Assembly: GCA_019347575.1 (NCBI GenBank)
Contig: JAHWKY010000015.1
Coordinates: 46,089-110,088, forward strand
Direction of reading: 5' to 3'
Source: Actinomycetota bacterium
Lineage (GTDB): Bacteria; Actinomycetota; Nitriliruptoria; Nitriliruptorales; Nitriliruptoraceae
DNA: 64,000 nucleotides
Part shown: piece by piece, positions 45,019 through 54,278 of the stretch
How positions within the stretch are numbered: position 1 is the first letter of the stretch
How the letters are laid out: each line of letters opens with the position of its first letter
Program-made: the position numbers and the translations under genes
Notes under the pieces: model-generated
What the model was told of the DNA's origin: nothing
Database searches by the model: none
What the model saw: the letters and a program-made list of their open reading frames with translations, nothing else

Positions 45019-47445
45019 GTGAGCCCCGCCAAGAAGACCCGTAAGAAGAAGAGCCCGGCCGGGGGCGCATCCCAGCTCGACCTGCTCCAGGTCGGCGGCG
45101 TCGTGGACGTCGCCATCGAGGACCGCATGGAGCAGGCGTTCCTCGACTACGCGATGTCGGTCATCGTCGGCCGCGCGCTCCCGGATGCGCGTGACGGGCT
45201 GAAGCCGGTGCAGCGCCGGATCCTCTACACGATGTGGGAGACCGGGCTGCGCCCCGACCGCCCCTACCGCAAGTGCGCCTCGGCGGTCGGCGAGGTGATG
45301 AAGAAGTACCACCCCCACGGCGACACCGCGATCTACGACGCGCTCGTGCGGATGGCGCAGGACTTCTCGACCCGCGAGCTCCTGGTGGACGGGCACGGCA
45401 ACTTCGGCTCGATCGACGGCGATCCACCCGCCGCGATGCGGTACACCGAGGCGCGCCTGTCCCTGCTCGCGATGGAGCTGCTCGACGGCATCGACGAGGA
45501 CACCGTCGACTACGTCCCCAACTACGACGGGTACGAGCGCGAGCCGGTCGTGTTGCCGGCGCGGTTCCCGAACCTGCTCGTCAACGGCGCCACCGGGATC
45601 GCCGTCGGCATGGCGACCAACATCGCCCCGCACAACCTCGGCGAGGTGATCGACGCCTGTCTGCACCTGATCGACAAGCCCAAGGCGACCGCACAGCAGC
45701 TCATGAGGTTCGTGCCCGCGCCCGACTTCCCGACCGGCGCGCGCATCGTCGAGAGCGACGGGATCCGCGACGCGATGATCGCGGGGCGGGGCGCGGTGAC
45801 GCTCGAGGCGGTCGCGACCACCGAGGTGCGCTCCGGCAACCTCCCCCGCATCGTCATCACCGAGATCCCCTACCAGGTGAACAAGGCCAACCTCCTCGAG
45901 AAGATCGCCGGCCTGGTGCAGAAGAAGGAGTTCGAGGCCATCCGCGACCTGCGCGACGAGTCGTCACGCGACGGGATGCGGATCGTGATCGAGCTCAAGC
46001 GGGGCGAGGATCCCGCGCGGGTCCTCGAACGCCTCTACCGCAAGACCGACCTGCGCACGAACTTCAACGTCAACTGCGTCGCGCTCGTCGACGGGGCGCC
46101 GCAGACGCTGGGGATCAAGGAAGCGCTCGAGATCTACCTCGCGCACCAGCGCGAGGTCCTGACCCGTCGGACCGAGCACCGGCTCAAGCGCGCCGAGGAC
46201 CGGGCCCACATCCTCGAGGGGCTGCTCCACGCGCTCGACTACCTCGACGAGGTCATCGCGCTCATCCGAGGCAGCGACTCGGCCGAGGACGCCAAGCACG
46301 GGCTGATCAGCGACTTCGAGCTCAGCGAGCGTCAGGCCCAGGCCGTGCTCGACATGCAGCTGCGCCGGCTGGCCGCACTCGAACGGGCCGCACTCGAGGA
46401 CGAGTACCAGGAGCTGCTCGAGATCATCGAGGCGCTCCAGGCGATCCTGCGCTCCAAGGCGCGGCTCGACGAGGTCCTCAGGGAGGAGCTCACCGAGATC
46501 CAGCGCATCCACGCCACGCCCCGACGGTCGGTGATCGTGGCCGCGGGCGAGGTCACCGACGACGAGATCCTGGAGACCGGCTCGGACGTCGTGTTCGAGG
46601 CCCAGGACGTGACCGTGTACGTCACCCAGGGGGCGTACGTGAAGGTGGTTCCGCAGCGCCGCACCACGCCCGCGCACAAGCATGGCCACGACCCCTTGGT
46701 GGCGGTGCTGCGTGCCACGACCGACCACAGCATCCTGCTCGTCGACCGGGCCGGGAACGGCTACCGCATCGACCTCTCCGACGTGCCGGTGCAGCAGCCG
46801 CGCCACCGGGGCGTCTCGGTCGACCAGCTCATCGGCACGGGACCCGACGTCCCACTCGCCGGGGCGGCGGTGCTCTACGCGGGCGCCACGGTCCTGACAG
46901 TCTCGGTGGCGGGACAGGTGAAGCGCACCGATGCCGAGGAGTACCTCACGCGGCAGCGGCAGATCCAGGCAGCCGGGGTGAGGGACACGGACGAGATCGA
47001 GTTCGTCGCCGCGGCGACCGACGACGACCACCTCGTGCTGGCTCACGACCAGGGGCTGGTGGCCCGCTTCCCGCTGTCGGAGGTCCGCACGACGGGCCGC
47101 ACGGCATCGGGCGTCGCCGGGATGAAGCTGCCCAAGGGGGCGAAGCTGGTGTCCGCGACGATCGTCGAGGCCGGCAGCGACGAGGGCGAGATCGCGACCA
47201 TCGCTGGTGACGGCACCGGCTTCCGCGCCCCGCTGTCGCAGTACCCGGTCCAGGGGCGGGGCGGCAAGGGCGTGAAGGCCGGGCCCGATCGGCTGCTCTA
47301 CTGCGGCGTCGCGCGCGACCTGCACCTGCACGGCGACCCTGCCGCCGTCGTCCGCCCCGTCGACCTCCCGGTCGGCAAGCGCAACGGCAAGGGGGCGCCG
47401 CTCGACGCGGCCGTCGGGGCGCCGGTCATCCCCGAACACGCCTGA
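45019..47445 (+). CDS. parC: Type IIA DNA topoisomerase cleavage subunit (ParC/GyrA-like)
   Basis: An 808-residue subunit that cuts and religates the gate DNA. The winged-helix part holds [20 protein letters not shown] (quinolone region) and the active-site Tyr in [12 protein letters not shown] near residue 141. A coiled-coil tower ([20 protein letters not shown]) follows, then a beta-pinwheel domain. No canonical GyrA box (QRRGGKG) is seen in the first blade; QGRGGKG occurs only near residue 750. That supports a ParC-like enzyme. The N-terminus is Lys-rich. The GTG start has a GGAGG site. Confidence 0.88.
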   Translation: MSPAKKTRKKKSPAGGASQLDLLQVGGVVDVAIEDRMEQAFLDYAMSVIVGRALPDARDGLKPVQRRILYTMWETGLRPDRPYRKCASAVGEVMKKYHPHGDTAIYDALVRMAQDFSTRELLVDGHGNFGSIDGDPPAAMRYTEARLSLLAMELLDGIDEDTVDYVPNYDGYEREPVVLPARFPNLLVNGATGIAVGMATNIAPHNLGEVIDACLHLIDKPKATAQQLMRFVPAPDFPTGARIVESDGIRDAMIAGRGAVTLEAVATTEVRSGNLPRIVITEIPYQVNKANLLEKIAGLVQKKEFEAIRDLRDESSRDGMRIVIELKRGEDPARVLERLYRKTDLRTNFNVNCVALVDGAPQTLGIKEALEIYLAHQREVLTRRTEHRLKRAEDRAHILEGLLHALDYLDEVIALIRGSDSAEDAKHGLISDFELSERQAQAVLDMQLRRLAALERAALEDEYQELLEIIEALQAILRSKARLDEVLREELTEIQRIHATPRRSVIVAAGEVTDDEILETGSDVVFEAQDVTVYVTQGAYVKVVPQRRTTPAHKHGHDPLVAVLRATTDHSILLVDRAGNGYRIDLSDVPVQQPRHRGVSVDQLIGTGPDVPLAGAAVLYAGATVLTVSVAGQVKRTDAEEYLTRQRQIQAAGVRDTDEIEFVAAATDDDHLVLAHDQGLVARFPLSEVRTTGRTASGVAGMKLPKGAKLVSATIVEAGSDEGEIATIAGDGTGFRAPLSQYPVQGRGGKGVKAGPDRLLYCGVARDLHLHGDPAAVVRPVDLPVGKRNGKGAPLDAAVGAPVIPEHA

Positions 47446-47451
47446 TCCCGG

Positions 47452-47499
47452 GAGTGGGAGCGGAACACCGCGCTCGGCGGCGGGAAACTGCTCCCGCTC
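47452..47499. terminator. Terminator hairpin between convergent genes
   Basis: Arms GAGTGGGAGC and GCTCCCGCTC form a 10-bp stem with one G-T pair and a 28-nt loop that can fold further. It sits between the stops of parC and the sugar dehydrogenase gene. Confidence 0.5.
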
Positions 47500-47505
47500 G
47501 GTTCC

Positions 47506-48849
47506 CTAGCTCGCGGGGACGATGCGGAAGACGCTGCCGCCGGCGGTGGTGAGGTACAGCTCACCCGCGGCGTCGAGGCCGAACGAGGTGGGGCCGGCGT
47601 AGCCGCTGACCGACTCGCCGGTCTCGGCGCTGAGGCCTTCGAGCTGGTCGGTCCAGTCGCGCTCGTCGGTGACCTGACCGTCCTCGTGGCGGAAGCTACG
47701 CACGAACCCGCCGCACACGTCGGCGTAGAGGTAGTGGCCGTGCAGCTGCGGGATCGCCTCGCCGCGGTAGACGTACCCGCCGATCACCGCGCAGCCCTCG
47801 TCCGTCGGGTACTCGAACACGGGCAGCGTCAGGCCTGCCGTGGAGCAGTCCTGGGGTGGGTCGAAGCAGTGGTTGCCCTCGGTGATCGGCCAGCCGAAGT
47901 TCAGCCCGCTGGCATCGGCGGGGACGACGTTGACCTCCTCGAAGGCGTTCTGACCGACGTCGGCGATGTACAGCAGCCCCTCGGCCTCGTCGAACGAGAA
48001 CCGCCACGGGTTGCGCAGTCCGTAGTGCCACACCTCCCGCGCTCCGTCCCCGCCGTCGGCGAAGGGGTTGTCTGCAGGGACCTCGTACGGCGCCCCGCCG
48101 TCGACGTCGACGCGCAGGATCGTGCCGAGCAAGGTGTCGGGGCGCTGGCCGTTGCCGAACTGATCGCCCGCGCCGCCGCCGTCGCCGAGCGCGAGGTACA
48201 GCATCCCGTCGGGTCCGAACGCGAGCATCCCGCCGTTGTGGTTGCTCGCCGGCTGGTCCGCCGACAGCAGCTCCGCGACCGGTGCGGAGGACGCGACGTC
48301 AGGATCGTCGCTGACGGCGTACTCGACCAGTGCGGTGTCGCCACCACCGTCGGTGTAGTGGACGAAGAAGCGGCCGTTCGAGGCGTACTCGGGATGGAAC
48401 GCCAGACCCAACAGGCCGCGCTCGTTGCCCACGCTGACCACCTCGCTGAGGTCGAGGAAAACGTCGGGTCCGCTGCCACGGCCGCCCACTCGTACGGCGG
48501 CCGTCATCGGGTCGGTGAGCACCAGGACCCGCCCCGACTGCTCCACGATGAACAGCCGGTCGTCGTCAGGTGGTGCCGTGACGTACAGGGGGCCACGCAG
48601 CCCGGTCGCCACCTCCTCCAGCGCAAGTCGCACGTCGGCGTGCCCGACCGTCGCGGTCGGTCCCGGCGTGGACGTCGCGTCAACCGTCGTCGGGACGGAC
48701 GTCGGACCGCTCGCCGTCGGCGCTTCGGTCGGGGCGCGGGTCGTCGAGGCGGGAGGGGCGAGCTCCTGGTCGGGTCCACACGACACCGCGGCCAGTAGCA
48801 CGACCACGGCCACGCCTGACCAGGCGGAGGAGCGACGCCAAGAGATCAG
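47506..48849 (-). CDS. PQQ-dependent sugar dehydrogenase-like lipoprotein
   Basis: A glucose/sorbosone dehydrogenase-type six-bladed beta-propeller. Typical strands are LEEVATGLRGPLYVTAP, GLLGLAFHPEY, NHNGGMLAFGPDGMLYLALGDGG, WHYGLRNPWRFSFD and IADVGQNAFEEVN. The lipobox LLAAVSC places it on the outer membrane face after a Thr/Pro stalk. The first canonical start (GTG at 48813) leaves almost no charged n-region. Reading back to a CTG at 48849 (or ATC at 48846) gives ISWRRSSAWSGV, a proper signal peptide, with a 4-bp overlap on the HAD gene stop. I used the longer form. Confidence 0.85.
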   Translation of the reverse strand: MISWRRSSAWSGVAVVVLLAAVSCGPDQELAPPASTTRAPTEAPTASGPTSVPTTVDATSTPGPTATVGHADVRLALEEVATGLRGPLYVTAPPDDDRLFIVEQSGRVLVLTDPMTAAVRVGGRGSGPDVFLDLSEVVSVGNERGLLGLAFHPEYASNGRFFVHYTDGGGDTALVEYAVSDDPDVASSAPVAELLSADQPASNHNGGMLAFGPDGMLYLALGDGGGAGDQFGNGQRPDTLLGTILRVDVDGGAPYEVPADNPFADGGDGAREVWHYGLRNPWRFSFDEAEGLLYIADVGQNAFEEVNVVPADASGLNFGWPITEGNHCFDPPQDCSTAGLTLPVFEYPTDEGCAVIGGYVYRGEAIPQLHGHYLYADVCGGFVRSFRHEDGQVTDERDWTDQLEGLSAETGESVSGYAGPTSFGLDAAGELYLTTAGGSVFRIVPAS

Positions 48850-49649
48850 AGGAACCGCAGCACCTCCGCCCAGCCACCCTCGGCGGTGGGCGCGATCACG
48901 TGGTCGGCGACGGCCAGGGCGTCCTCCTGACCGTCCTGGACGACGCAGGCGATCCGGGCCTGGTGCAGCAGCTCGACGTCGTTGTTACCGTCCCCCACGG
49001 CCAGGATGCGGTCGGGATCGACCGCGGCGCGGTCACAGAAGGCGAGGACACCCTCCCGCTTGGTGATGCCTCGGGGCGCGACCATGAGCGTGACCCCGCC
49101 GTAGAAGAGGTCACGGTTGATCACCGCGACGCCGTCCTCGATGTCCCGAGCAACGGGGCCGAGCACCTCGGGGTCGCCGCCGATCAGGCCCATGTTGAGC
49201 ACCGCGCGCTCCTTCACCGTGCGGCGAGGGTCCTCGCGGATGACGCCCCCGGAGACGCGGCGGAGGTGCTCGGGATGCGTGGCACAGTGCGGCCCGACGA
49301 CCAGCTCGGTGTCGCCGTCCTCGACGTAGATGACCGGCTCGAGGTCGTGGTCGAGGAACACCTCCAGCACGCGCATCGCCTCGGCACGTTCGAAGGCGTG
49401 ACGGTGGAACTCCTCCCCCGAGGCGAGGTCGAGACCGAGCGCCCCGCCGAGCACGACCGCCGGTGGCTGCAGGTTGGCGCGGGACAACCCGGCTCGGGCC
49501 GAACGGGGGCGTCGCCCGGTGGCGACCAGGATGGGGGTTCCGCGCGCCTCGATCTCGCGGAGGGCGACGAGGGTCGAGTCGTGGATCCGCTCCTGGGCAT
49601 CCCAGAGCGTGCCGTCCAGATCGGTCACGACGAGATCGATACGAGCCAC
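48846..49649 (-). CDS. HAD-superfamily (Cof-type, IIB) phosphatase
   Basis: A 267-residue phosphohydrolase with motif I DLDGTLWD at residues 10-17 (nucleophile Asp10), motif II VATGR, motif III Lys in ITKREGVLAF, and motif IV GDGNNDVELL. The capped IIB topology acts on sugar phosphates, FMN-type or nucleotide substrates; the substrate is not resolved. It is upstream of the dehydrogenase gene, with stop and putative start overlapping. Confidence 0.88.
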   Translation of the reverse strand: MARIDLVVTDLDGTLWDAQERIHDSTLVALREIEARGTPILVATGRRPRSARAGLSRANLQPPAVVLGGALGLDLASGEEFHRHAFERAEAMRVLEVFLDHDLEPVIYVEDGDTELVVGPHCATHPEHLRRVSGGVIREDPRRTVKERAVLNMGLIGGDPEVLGPVARDIEDGVAVINRDLFYGGVTLMVAPRGITKREGVLAFCDRAAVDPDRILAVGDGNNDVELLHQARIACVVQDGQEDALAVADHVIAPTAEGGWAEVLRFL

Positions 49650-49847
49650 ACATCGACCCTACCGGGTCGAGTGGTCCCGTCCGTCGGACCAGGCGTGGCG
49701 TGGACATCCGTACACGGCCATCGGACGGCCGACCCCGCCGACCCCTGACGCGCGATCAGGTCCGGCGTGAGCAGGTCCTGACGGAGCGTGGTCACACTGG
49801 GATGCGACACCAGCTGCGCCCGCCGAACCCCTCCTGGAGGAGCGCCT

Positions 49848-50069
49848 GTGATCAGCCTCGGGACCCTCGTGAGCAACATCGCCGACCTGCACGACCAGCT
49901 CGACGCGATGCCCACCGAAGCCACGGAACGACGCCAGCTCGCGGCCCAGATCGCCGACCTCGAGGAGGTGGCCGCTCGACTGATGGGCGGCGACCCGCTG
50001 ACGACCATCGGCTTCGACGGCGACGCCCTGCTGCGGGATCGCCAGTCGTCACGAGCCGAGCTGCGGTAG
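49848..50069 (+). CDS. Small coiled-coil protein, unknown
   Basis: A 73-residue acidic protein with a helical heptad-like stretch (LGTLVSNIADLHDQLDAMPTEATERRQLAAQIADLEEVAARLM). The GTG has a GGAGGAG site 6 bp upstream, which supports it as a true gene. It has no motif or membrane part. It converges with the LigD-polymerase gene, overlapping it by 21 bp at the stops. I offer no function. Confidence 0.55.
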   Translation: MISLGTLVSNIADLHDQLDAMPTEATERRQLAAQIADLEEVAARLMGGDPLTTIGFDGDALLRDRQSSRAELR

Positions 50070-50954
50070 TCGCTGCTCGACGGTCTCGACATCCGCGAAC
50101 AGGTCCCCGAGCGCGTCGACACGGTCGAGCACATCGGTCGCCTCGAACCCCAGCGCGGTCGGCTCGTCCACCGCGGTGATCTCGTCCCAGGTCACGGGCG
50201 TGGAGACGCGGGGGGTCGCCGTGGCCCGGAGCGAGTACACGCAGACCGTCGTCTTGTGCAGGTGGTTCTGTGACCAGTCGATCAGGACCTTCCGCGTCCG
50301 CAGGTCCTTGCGCATGTTGCTGGTCACCTTGTCCGGGTGGACCCGCTCGAGCAGCTCGGCGACCGCGAGCGCGAACCCCCGCGTGTCCTCGTACGACGTG
50401 GGCGTGTTGAGGGGCAGGTAGACCTGGAGCCCCTTCTTTCCCGAGGTCTTCGGGAACGCCTCCAGCTCCATCCGCGCGAACGCATCGCGGAGGATCAACG
50501 CGATCTCGGCGCACTCCACGATGCTCGCCCCCTCTCCCGGGTCGAGGTCGAAGACGACGGAGGTCGGAGTGTGCACGTCGGGGCGACGGGCCAACGAGGT
50601 GTGCAGCTCGAGCGACGCGAGGTTGGAGACCCAGGCCAGGCCGGACTCGTCGTCGATGGTGCAGTGCTCGACGTCCTTACCCTTGCGGGCCCCGGGCATG
50701 GTGATGGTCTCGATCCACTCCGGGGCGTGCGACGGGCAGCGCTTCTCGAAGAACGTCTCGCCGTCGACCCCGTCCGGGTAACGCTTCATGGTCAGGGGCC
50801 GGCCGTGCAGGTGCGTGAGCAGCAGCGGCGCGATGCGGGCGTAGTAGTCGATGACGTGCGCCTTGGTGAAGCCCGCGTCCGGGTACAGGACCTTGTCGAG
50901 GTTGGACAGCGACAGCTCGCGGCCGCCGATCTCGACCACCTGCCGTTCGCTCAT
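50049..50954 (-). CDS. LigD polymerase domain protein (archaeo-eukaryotic primase-like), stand-alone
   Basis: A 301-residue protein equivalent to the polymerase domain of bacterial DNA ligase D. It has LSNLDKVLYPDAGFTKAHVIDYYARIAPLLLTHLHGRPLTMKRYPDGVDGETFFEK, the catalytic DLDPGEG near residue 136, SGKKGLQVYLPL and DWSQNHLHKT. It adds (ribo)nucleotides at broken ends during non-homologous end joining. In most bacteria it is fused to the ligase; here the ligase is separate at 52645-53586, with Ku between them. It faces away from engB across 48 bp. Confidence 0.9.
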   Translation of the reverse strand: MSERQVVEIGGRELSLSNLDKVLYPDAGFTKAHVIDYYARIAPLLLTHLHGRPLTMKRYPDGVDGETFFEKRCPSHAPEWIETITMPGARKGKDVEHCTIDDESGLAWVSNLASLELHTSLARRPDVHTPTSVVFDLDPGEGASIVECAEIALILRDAFARMELEAFPKTSGKKGLQVYLPLNTPTSYEDTRGFALAVAELLERVHPDKVTSNMRKDLRTRKVLIDWSQNHLHKTTVCVYSLRATATPRVSTPVTWDEITAVDEPTALGFEATDVLDRVDALGDLFADVETVEQRLPQLGS

Positions 50955-51002
50955 GCGTGGCGCTCGCTCATCAGCGCGACGGTAGCTGTCACACTCCGCC
51001 GC

Positions 51003-51590
51003 GTGACCACGCCGCTCACCCTCCGTTTCGTCACGTCCGCCCCGGACGTGGCCTCGTTGCCACCGACCTCCGCCGAGGTGTGCGTGGCCGGACGCTCGAA
51101 CGTCGGCAAGTCCTCGCTGCTCAACGCGCTCGCGCGTTCGAAGCGTGTGGCCAAGGTGTCCTCGACACCAGGTCGCACGCGCCTGCTGAACTGCTTCGAG
51201 GTCGAGGGCGGCGGAACCGTCGTGGACCTCCCGGGCTACGGCTACGCCGCCGCCTCGAAGCAGGAGCGTGCCGCGTGGCGGCGCCGACTCGAGCACTACC
51301 TCACGGGACGGGAGGAGTTGCGGGGCGCGCTGCTACTCGTCGACGGGGAGATCGGGCCCACGCGACTGGACCTCGAGATGCTGACGTGGTTGCGGGGCGC
51401 GGGCGTCCCCTTCGACGTCGTCGCCACCAAGCACGACAAGGTCAAGCCGTCGAAGCGAGAGCGCCGCAAGCGCGACCTCGCCGGAGCCTGCGGGATCGCC
51501 CCGGCCGAGGTCTACTGGGTGAGCGCCGAGAAGGGCGTCGGCCTCGATCGCCTCCGCGGTCGCGTCCTGGAACTGCTCGCGCCCCGATGA
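51003..51590 (+). CDS. engB: Ribosome-assembly GTPase EngB/YsxC
   Basis: A 195-residue GTPase for 50S assembly. G1 is GRSNVGKSS at residues 30-38, then STPGRT (G2), DLPGYGYA (G3), TKHDKVKPSKR (G4) and VSAEKG (G5). The GTG start gives MTTPLTLRFVTSAPD. The last codons and stop lie inside the first unit of a 61-bp tandem array. Its location inside a DNA-repair group looks coincidental. Confidence 0.93.
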   Translation: MTTPLTLRFVTSAPDVASLPPTSAEVCVAGRSNVGKSSLLNALARSKRVAKVSSTPGRTRLLNCFEVEGGGTVVDLPGYGYAAASKQERAAWRRRLEHYLTGREELRGALLLVDGEIGPTRLDLEMLTWLRGAGVPFDVVATKHDKVKPSKRERRKRDLAGACGIAPAEVYWVSAEKGVGLDRLRGRVLELLAPR

Positions 51591-51742
51591 CGGAAACGCG
51601 CGTGGACGCGCGTTCCGTGCAGGGTGGCCACGCCGGACCTCGCCCCGATGACGGAAACGCGCGTGGACGCGCGTTCCGTGCAGGGTGGCCACGCCGGACC
51701 TCGCCCCGATGACGGAAACGCGCGTGGACGCGCGTTCCGTGC
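51581..51742. repeat. Tandem array, 61-bp period, 2.6 copies
   Basis: Identical units begin at 51581, 51642 and 51703. Each contains an inverted repeat built on ACGCGCGT twice (GGAAACGCGCGT, GG, ACGCGCGTTCC), a strong hairpin. The first unit overlaps the engB stop codon and the array ends 9 bp before the ku stop on the other strand. It fills the space between convergent genes and probably acts as a multiple terminator. Confidence 0.9.
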
Positions 51743-51750
51743 GGGACGCG

Positions 51751-52572
51751 CTACCCGGCCTTCTTCTTCTTGCTGGACCTGGCGGCGGTGCCTTCGTCCT
51801 TGGCGGCCTTCAGGCTCGCCTCGAGCGCCGACATGAGGTCGACCACGTCACCTGCCTCGCGCTCCACCTCGGGGACCGAGACGATCTCCTCGCCCTCGGC
51901 CTTGCGCTCGATCATCTCGATGACGCGCTGGCGGTACTCGTCGCGGTACTTGCTCGGCTCCCACTCGGTCGACAGCGACTCGATGAGCTGGGTCGCCATC
52001 GCCAGCTCCTTCTCGTTGACCTCGACCTCGTCCTCGGGGAGCTCGAGCTGCTCGACGGGGATGACCTCGTCGGCGTAGACCATGGTCGAGATCGCCAACG
52101 CCCCGTCGACGGGGCGGATCGCGGCGAGGTACTGCTTGGTGCGCAGGACGAACCGCGCTACGCCCACCTTGCCGGTCTCGTCCATGGCGCGCCGGAGCAG
52201 CTCGTACGCCTTGCCCGCGGTGCGGTCGGGCACGAGGTAGTAGGGGCTATCGAAGAAGATGGGGTCGATGGCCGCGAGGTCGACGAAGTCCTCGATGTCG
52301 ATGGACCGCGACGCCTTGGGGTCCAGCGCCTTGAGCTCCTCCGGCTCGATGACGACGTAGCGGTCGGGGCCGATCTCGTAGCCCTTGACGATGTCGTCGT
52401 AGCCGACCTCCTCGCCGTCGGCAGCCGCGACCTTGCGGTGGCGGATCCGGGAGGCGTCGCCACGGCGGATCTCGCGGAACGAGACGTTCTTCTTGCTGAC
52501 GGCGGTGACCAGCTTCACGGGGATGTTGACCAGCCCGAAGCTGATCGCACCGCTCCAGATGGCGCGGGGCAT
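51751..52572 (-). CDS. ku: Non-homologous end-joining protein Ku
   Basis: A 273-residue homodimeric DNA-end ring protein. The Ku core starts MPRAIWSGAISFGLVNIPVKLV and includes GRDRYVVIEPEEL-like GPDRYVVIEPEELKALDP, then YYLVPDRTAGKAYELLRRAM and TMVYADEVIP. It ends with a Lys/Ser/Ala tail (KDEGTAARSSKKKKAG), typical of bacterial Ku proteins that recruit LigD and bind DNA. It lies between the separate polymerase and ligase genes and is in line with the ligase, 72 bp downstream of it. Confidence 0.97.
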   Translation of the reverse strand: MPRAIWSGAISFGLVNIPVKLVTAVSKKNVSFREIRRGDASRIRHRKVAAADGEEVGYDDIVKGYEIGPDRYVVIEPEELKALDPKASRSIDIEDFVDLAAIDPIFFDSPYYLVPDRTAGKAYELLRRAMDETGKVGVARFVLRTKQYLAAIRPVDGALAISTMVYADEVIPVEQLELPEDEVEVNEKELAMATQLIESLSTEWEPSKYRDEYRQRVIEMIERKAEGEEIVSVPEVEREAGDVVDLMSALEASLKAAKDEGTAARSSKKKKAG

Positions 52573-52644
52573 GGCTCGCTCCTCACACGGCCGGGGAAGG
52601 TGACCGACCTACATCTTGACGCATCCGGGGCGCCGATGTCGCGT

Positions 52645-53586
52645 TCAGGACCCCTGCTGGGGGACATCCTCGCGGACGACGTCACGCGGATCCTTGTCGT
52701 TGCGCAGGCCCTTGTACGACGGGGCCCGCAACACGCCGTCGCGGGTCCATTGCTTGAACTGCACGTCGATCACGAGGTCGGGCTCGACGAACACCGTCTC
52801 GGAGGGAGGCTGGGCGCCGGTGAAGGGCGAGGTGGCGCGCTCGCGCTCCTCCAGCAGCTCACCCAGCCGCCGCACATCGTCAGCGCGGTAGCCGGTACCC
52901 ACGCGCCCCGCGTAGCGCAGCTCGGATCCCTCGTGGTAGCCCACGGCCAGCGCCCCGAACGAACCCGAGCGTCGGCCGGTCCCGGGCACCCAGCCACCCA
53001 CGACGAACTCCTGGCGTCTCAGCAGCGGCAGCTTGCGCCAGTCGGGCGACCGCACGCCGGGTCGGTAGCGGCTGCCGAGCCGCTTGGCGACGACGCCCTC
53101 GAGGCCCAGCTCCTCCGCCGCGCGCAGCATCGCGTCGAGGTCGTCCCCGTGCGGCGGGGTCTGCCACTGCTCGCTCGCCAGTCCGAGCGCCAGGAGCGCG
53201 GCGCGGCGTTGCTCGTAGGGGTCGTCGAGGCGCGACGTTCCGCCCTCCCGGAGCAGGTCGAACAGCATCAGCACGACCGGGCTGCTCGTGACGGCTGCCG
53301 CGATCCGTCCGGGATCGTCGAGGTGCATGCGGTGCTGCAGCAGCCCGAAGCTGGGACGCGCGCGCTGGTCGAGTGCGACGATCTCGCCGTCGAGGACCGT
53401 GCCATCCGGGACCACCTCGGCCAACCCCGCGAGCTCGGGGTAGCGGTGGGTGATGTCGCCACCGCGCCGTGACGTCAGCATGAGCCCGGAGGGGTCGATC
53501 GAGGCGAGAGTCCGGACCCCGTCCCACTTGAACTCGTACGCGTGCTGCGCGCGCACCTCCGCGGGGCGCCCGGTCACGGCGAGCAT
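52645..53586 (-). CDS. ATP-dependent DNA ligase (LigD ligase domain), stand-alone
   Basis: A 313-residue ATP-dependent ligase with the nucleotidyl-transferase Lys in YEFKWDGVR (Lys20), SRRGGDITHRYPEL, LDGEIVAL, FDLL, EGVVAKRLGSRYRPG and KLPLLRRQEFVVGGW, and an OB-fold C-terminus ending KQWTRDGVLRAPSYKGLRNDKDP. It is the LigD-type ligase module without the polymerase or phosphoesterase modules. It seals ends held by Ku. The ATG lies 14 bp after a GGGAGG stretch. The encoded N-terminus begins only 19 residues before the catalytic Lys, short but normal for this module. Confidence 0.92.
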   Translation of the reverse strand: MLAVTGRPAEVRAQHAYEFKWDGVRTLASIDPSGLMLTSRRGGDITHRYPELAGLAEVVPDGTVLDGEIVALDQRARPSFGLLQHRMHLDDPGRIAAAVTSSPVVLMLFDLLREGGTSRLDDPYEQRRAALLALGLASEQWQTPPHGDDLDAMLRAAEELGLEGVVAKRLGSRYRPGVRSPDWRKLPLLRRQEFVVGGWVPGTGRRSGSFGALAVGYHEGSELRYAGRVGTGYRADDVRRLGELLEERERATSPFTGAQPPSETVFVEPDLVIDVQFKQWTRDGVLRAPSYKGLRNDKDPRDVVREDVPQQGS

Positions 53587-53781
53587 CGGGGCGAGAAAGG
53601 TGGACCTCCCGGGGTGGTCTGTGGCAGCGGGGAGGACGGGTCCGTTGCCGTCCCTGCCTTCGTCAGCGCCGAGCGTGGCACACCGGGCGGTCCGGCGCCC
53701 GGGCCCGCCCCTCGCAGATCGGTCCGCGGTGTCCGCCTCCTCGAGCTGATGGACGCCGGGCCGGGCTCCTCGAACTAGTTA

Positions 53782-54228
53782 CTAGTAGGCGGGGAGGTCG
53801 CGCTCGAGCCAGCGCTGCATCATCGCGGCAGCCTCGTCGCGCAGCAGCCGGATGACCGGCGGATCGCCGGCGGCGTGGAAGGCTGCGTCGTCGAAGCCGA
53901 TCTCGGCTGCGTCGTCGCTGGTCGCCGCCACGTACAGCGCGTCCGAGCGCGACCACCGGTACGCCCCGAGGCACATCGGGCAGGGGTCGCAGCTGGCGTA
54001 CATGACGCATCCGGACAGGTCACGGGTTCCCAGCTCGGCAGCGGCGCGGCGGATCGCCAGGATCTCGGCGTGTGCGGTGGGGTCGCCGCTGCTGAGCACC
54101 TCGTTGTGGGCCTGACCGGCGACCTCGCCGCGGTGTGCGACGACCGCACCGAACGGTCCCCCGGCCGCCGCGTCGACCCCGCGCCGCCCGAGCTCGATGG
54201 CGCGGCGGAGCAGCGCCTCGTGATCGAT
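53782..54228 (-). CDS. Cytidine/guanine-type nucleobase deaminase (CDA fold)
   Basis: A 148-residue zinc deaminase. The HAE motif is at residues 53-55 and PCPMC at 82-86 provides the other two zinc ligands, as in guanine or tRNA adenosine deaminases; WSRSDALYVAATSDDAAEIGFDD is guanine-deaminase-like. Homology needs the N-terminal helix and GGPFGAVVA strand (residues 1-50), but no ATG, GTG or TTG exists between the in-frame upstream stop and the GTG at 54099. The best start is an ATC at 54228, six bases after AGGAG. If only the 54099 start works, the domain is truncated. Confidence 0.75.
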   Translation of the reverse strand: MDHEALLRRAIELGRRGVDAAAGGPFGAVVAHRGEVAGQAHNEVLSSGDPTAHAEILAIRRAAAELGTRDLSGCVMYASCDPCPMCLGAYRWSRSDALYVAATSDDAAEIGFDDAAFHAAGDPPVIRLLRDEAAAMMQRWLERDLPAY

Positions 54229-54278
54229 CGCGGTCTCCTGTCCTCAGCCTGTCAGTGTGCCGCGGTGGCGTCGGACCC

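Noticed and set aside
50337..51002. Extension of EngB upstream to 50337
   Set aside because: That stretch is the reverse shadow of the LigD-polymerase gene. EngB-family proteins begin shortly before the P-loop.
51581..51742. CRISPR array or coding repeat protein
   Set aside because: Whole units are identical with no spacers. The frames through them are short and overlap engB and ku ends.
53770..53790. Two adjacent ACTAGT sites as a possible integration site
   Set aside because: One of them is part of the deaminase stop region. There is no integrase, tRNA or flanking repeat nearby.
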